A stretch of 64,000 nt of DNA from Cymbomonas tetramitiformis (taxonomy: Eukaryota > Chlorophyta > Pyramimonadophyceae > Pyramimonadales > Pyramimonadaceae). The stretch spans positions 1-64,000 of the forward strand of contig LGRX02027640.1 in the NCBI GenBank assembly GCA_001247695.2. Direction: 5' to 3'. Made by a program: the position numbers and the translations under genes. Each line of letters opens with the position of its first letter. Positions within the stretch are counted from its first letter, which is position 1. The notes below the pieces were generated by a model. It had not been told where the DNA came from, ran no database searches, and saw nothing but the letters and a program-made list of their open reading frames with translations. This document shows positions 61,089 through 64,000 of this stretch, piece by piece.

Positions 61089-64000
61089 ATGCAGGAGGGA
61101 GGCCAAAGGGGGGGTGGCATGATCGACACTCTTGCCTCTCACGAGGTCGATTCTGATGCTCTGGCGGCCATGGCCGGAGACATCGCCTCTGGTAAGCTGA
61201 GCACGGATCTCCTCTCCGACTCGGATGAGAATGTGAAGATAGGAATTAAAGGAGGACCTTTCTCGCACTATGTCACGTACGACCGTGATGAAGACAAACA
61301 TCTAAACTGGTTTAAGTGTACCGCTCACATGACGGCTAAGGCGGGCTATGCAATTGACTCCAGAGATTGGCCTCAGAATGAGCATGGGGTGAATAATTTG
61401 ATAGCAGCACTGCCTACGGGTGTATACAACACCAGAGCGACAATGAATGCATTTCAGAAGTATGATTTAAAACAAACGGGTGCTTTTCTCTCGCCGTGTG
61501 GAGGAATCTTCAAATCCTGGACTGAACTCAAAATAGAACTTGGACTAGCAGGAAGGGATAAACCTGAATGGTTAAGGAACGTTGAGAAGGAGCTGACTAT
61601 TCACCACCAGGATCAAGACGCAGTAGATGTCAGGTATGTTAAACAGCAATACAGAGATGCCTGCGAGGGTCTGAGTGCAAACCGTTTCTACTGGAAAGGG
61701 ACGGGAGGTGGAAAGATGGTTGAACTTATATATGTCACAGATTTCGAGGGAACTACGACAAACATTAGATTCAGAAAATATCATACTAGTCCTGGATGCC
61801 CGTGGAAGTTTGATATTCAAGACTGTGAGCACACACTTACACTGGATGAAGACACGAATATTCTTTCAGATGAATGTGTACTGCTACCGGTCGGAAATCA
61901 GTTAGACTATGTGGAGAATGACGCTCTCCCCCAAGTAGCGAAGGTCAAAACGAATAGACCGCAGGAGTACATGGACTGTATACAAGCCAGATTGGAGGAG
62001 ATATCACATGAGAGGGCGAGGTTTAGAATGGCGAATGAGGATAGCGAATACAGCTGCCCGAGCGGTTCGGAGCAGGATATGACTGAAGACCGTCTACACA
62101 CACCAATACGTCCTACATATGACACTGGCAGTGATGGCTCACTTTTCGCTGGTAAGGGCACGGCGTGTAGTGGAGCTGCTTATGCTATCAGAGGGGAGGA
62201 TGGGATGGCACCGTTGATTAGAAAAGCGAATGTCCCGATCCACAAACCCTTCTGCTCTAATAGTGACGTTCTCATACGTTCGGACATTCAGCTTCCCAGC
62301 TCCACGACGGCTGAGATAGCGGGACTCCGACTTTTACTCAATGAACAAAAAGATTACATCCTGAGTTCCATGACGCCTACGGTGCATGCGATCGATTCCA
62401 TGGCCACCATCACGGCAGTGTCCAAAGATAAGCGGGGGATGAGCGTGCGTGAAAAACTGAGAGAACCTAACCGCACAGACATTCAGGCGGTTCGGCTAGT
62501 GCTGGAAGAGCTCGCTTTCTATGACGGTGAGGAAAATAGCAAAATTATTCTGAAATGGATTAGGGGGCACAATGATGACACACTGCATGCCAAAGTTGAT
62601 CGTGCAGCTAAAAGGGCTTCCTTCAGACACAGTGGACCTCCCCCTCGATTCGACTGCACGGATGAAATGGCCTACGCGCTTTTCTACAAAAGTGTGCCGG
62701 TGGTGGGGGACATCCGCACTCACGTGAGGAGCATACAGAAACTGAGCCGCTACCAACACTGGAAGAAAATGAGTACCCAAGGAAGGAATCTTCGAATGCT
62801 TGAACAGAACGAGGTGTGCCCGAACAGAGATCTCTCAAAAGTCACCCCTAAGCACTACACGGCGGGCAGAAACAGAGATCTGCTGGGACTGCAAGCCTCC
62901 CGCCCGGCTAGACTACATACGCTGGGGAAGGTGGCAATGCCAGGATGCCCGTACTGTGCGATGGGTACCGTGTGTACGTTTGAACACATACAGCTACGCT
63001 GCCCGGGTCCGAGCGGGGCTTTGGATAAATTAAGACAGGAACAGGACGAACATCTGAGAGGGATAATCAAGGGGAATCTCACGGGTGCACCTAAACTCAT
63101 TAATCTCGGGAAAGGAAACTCTACTGTGAACCTGGATATGCAGAGCATTTTCCCGATGGCTGATTTGAGAAACGATATGACTAAAGAACTCTATTTGTCG
63201 GCCCTGCCGGAAGCTGGCATGTATAGGCCTTCCAAGACGAAGTCGGGCGCCATAGCGGTTTCAGCAAAAGGGACGGCGGACAGTACGACCGATTCACTTG
63301 TCTATCCGGACCTGCAATATGTAAGAAGACAGGAGTTTTGGAAACTGATCGCGTGGCATCGTTTGTCTTCGAGGGATAAACCTCTCCGAATGGCTAAGTA
63401 TTCAGAAAGGGCACAGGATGTACACGCGGCGATTGAGGCATGCAAAAACGAGTCGGGTGACCCGAAGAATTGTTATGCGATCAGAAGGGACCTCCTCGAC
63501 ATCATCATAGACGACCGCCGATTGGATGAGAACGGCTGCGAACTTTTTAGTAACCCGTTGAATGCTCATCCTAGAATCTATTCAAGACGATGTATTCCTA
63601 CGAGGAAGATGAAAAAAGCTCTTATGCCTTTCTGTCGTAATGGAAGGATTAAGTTTGATGGACTTGCACTGGATGCGTATATCGATCCCACAACAGGACT
63701 CGGTAAGAATGTATATGGGAATCCCCCATTTGACGGGAAGGATAAAAACAGCGCCATGTCGGCGGTGATGACCACGCTGGCGCTTGGGGCGCGGGCGGCC
63801 CAAACCTCATCGGGTTTCACTGGGGTATGGATTTTACCATTGTCCCCTAAGAATCAGAAGAAGTGGATAGCGAAAGGATACGAGCTTGTTTTCAGGTTCC
63901 ACCGGGATACCATTCCTTTCATACCTCATGGATACTGGACAGGAGACGAGCCGTATAAGCTTCCGGGCAGCGGTGGCTATAAAGATAACTTTTCCGATGT
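61089..64000 (+). CDS. LINE-like ORF: RNase H, zinc knuckle, NPPF methyltransferase-like (partial)
   Basis: ATG at 61089; open to the window edge, at least 970 codons, no stop. RNase H catalytic residues in order: Asp in GSDGSLF (~348), Glu in TTAEIAGL (~407), Asp in AIDSMAT (~434), Asp in HAKVDRAAKRA (~503) after WIRGHN. The finger CPYCAMGTVCTFEHIQLRC (~618-637) is the C-terminal zinc knuckle typical of LINE-type reverse transcriptases. RT itself is not upstream in this ORF, so the copy is 5'-truncated or RT is in another ORF. Then ~240 residues of unknown type, followed by FDGLALDAYIDPTTGLGK, VYGNPPFDGK (NPPF at ~878) and GVWILPLSPKNQKKW, the arrangement of an amino-methyltransferase. The C-terminus lies outside the window. 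An RNase H in a LINE is well known; the methyltransferase part is inference from the motif. Confidence 0.65.
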   Translation, partial: MQEGGQRGGGMIDTLASHEVDSDALAAMAGDIASGKLSTDLLSDSDENVKIGIKGGPFSHYVTYDRDEDKHLNWFKCTAHMTAKAGYAIDSRDWPQNEHGVNNLIAALPTGVYNTRATMNAFQKYDLKQTGAFLSPCGGIFKSWTELKIELGLAGRDKPEWLRNVEKELTIHHQDQDAVDVRYVKQQYRDACEGLSANRFYWKGTGGGKMVELIYVTDFEGTTTNIRFRKYHTSPGCPWKFDIQDCEHTLTLDEDTNILSDECVLLPVGNQLDYVENDALPQVAKVKTNRPQEYMDCIQARLEEISHERARFRMANEDSEYSCPSGSEQDMTEDRLHTPIRPTYDTGSDGSLFAGKGTACSGAAYAIRGEDGMAPLIRKANVPIHKPFCSNSDVLIRSDIQLPSSTTAEIAGLRLLLNEQKDYILSSMTPTVHAIDSMATITAVSKDKRGMSVREKLREPNRTDIQAVRLVLEELAFYDGEENSKIILKWIRGHNDDTLHAKVDRAAKRASFRHSGPPPRFDCTDEMAYALFYKSVPVVGDIRTHVRSIQKLSRYQHWKKMSTQGRNLRMLEQNEVCPNRDLSKVTPKHYTAGRNRDLLGLQASRPARLHTLGKVAMPGCPYCAMGTVCTFEHIQLRCPGPSGALDKLRQEQDEHLRGIIKGNLTGAPKLINLGKGNSTVNLDMQSIFPMADLRNDMTKELYLSALPEAGMYRPSKTKSGAIAVSAKGTADSTTDSLVYPDLQYVRRQEFWKLIAWHRLSSRDKPLRMAKYSERAQDVHAAIEACKNESGDPKNCYAIRRDLLDIIIDDRRLDENGCELFSNPLNAHPRIYSRRCIPTRKMKKALMPFCRNGRIKFDGLALDAYIDPTTGLGKNVYGNPPFDGKDKNSAMSAVMTTLALGARAAQTSSGFTGVWILPLSPKNQKKWIAKGYELVFRFHRDTIPFIPHGYWTGDEPYKLPGSGGYKDNFSD

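Noticed and set aside
1..64000. tRNA or rRNA genes
   Set aside because: I saw no cloverleaf with a GGTTCGAATCC-type arm or conserved rRNA stretches, but could not run a search.

Overview
The window looks like nuclear DNA of a green-lineage (plant/alga) eukaryote. The clearest host gene (23.7-29.8 kb) is a ten-exon homologue of a plant plastid-type NAD(P)-binding Rossmann protein. It has GT-AG introns with pyrimidine-rich acceptors and an N-terminus resembling a transit peptide. The rest is intron-containing genes, satellites, foldback repeats and transposons, with no operons, rRNA or tRNA genes recognised. A green alga is likely; I cannot name the species. Several ORFs are broken by one-base indels at homopolymers, so some 'pseudogenes' may be assembly errors.

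Layout. 0-9.2 kb: a tightly packed minus-strand block of four co-oriented genes: a four-exon protein kinase, two MYND zinc-finger proteins and a long cysteine-pair protein that leaves the window. A ~135-bp minisatellite fills the last kinase intron, and two stray copies lie at the 5' edge of the cysteine-pair gene. 11.0-15.1 kb: a minus-strand Ty3/gypsy chromodomain element with an intron in its integrase. 15.7-18.0 kb: three plus-strand ORFs (a DEDDy 3'-5' exonuclease, a possible OTU-like protein, an unknown), two of them preceded by the same ~80-bp block. 18.1-19.4 kb: a SWIM zinc-finger protein. 19.53-23.53 kb: a complete-looking DNA transposon with 19-bp inverted ends in TTAA, a spliced Mutator-like transposase and a small accessory gene. 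23.66-29.78 kb: the Rossmann gene. 32.3-33.0 kb: a small two-exon gene. 33.1-35.8 kb: nine units of a ~312-bp satellite that reads as a 104-residue repeat.

35.8-49.6 kb is the highlight: a giant Ty3/gypsy element with an extra gag-like ORF, a 1353-residue gag with a CCHC knuckle, a protease ORF and a 1747-residue pol. Pol runs RT - RNase H - N6-adenine methyltransferase (Dam-like, NPPF) - integrase - chromodomain - cytosine-C5 methyltransferase. One element therefore appears to encode writers for both 6mA and 5mC together with a chromatin reader. At the right edge (61.1 kb to end) a LINE-like ORF (RNase H plus zinc knuckle) also ends in an NPPF methyltransferase-like segment, so two unrelated retroelement classes in one window may carry adenine methyltransferases.

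49.6-60.6 kb is a mosaic of foldback elements, hairpin arrays and transposase remnants around an acidic-protein gene at 54.3 kb. That gene shares a 282-bp, nearly identical segment with the 3' end of the giant gypsy element.
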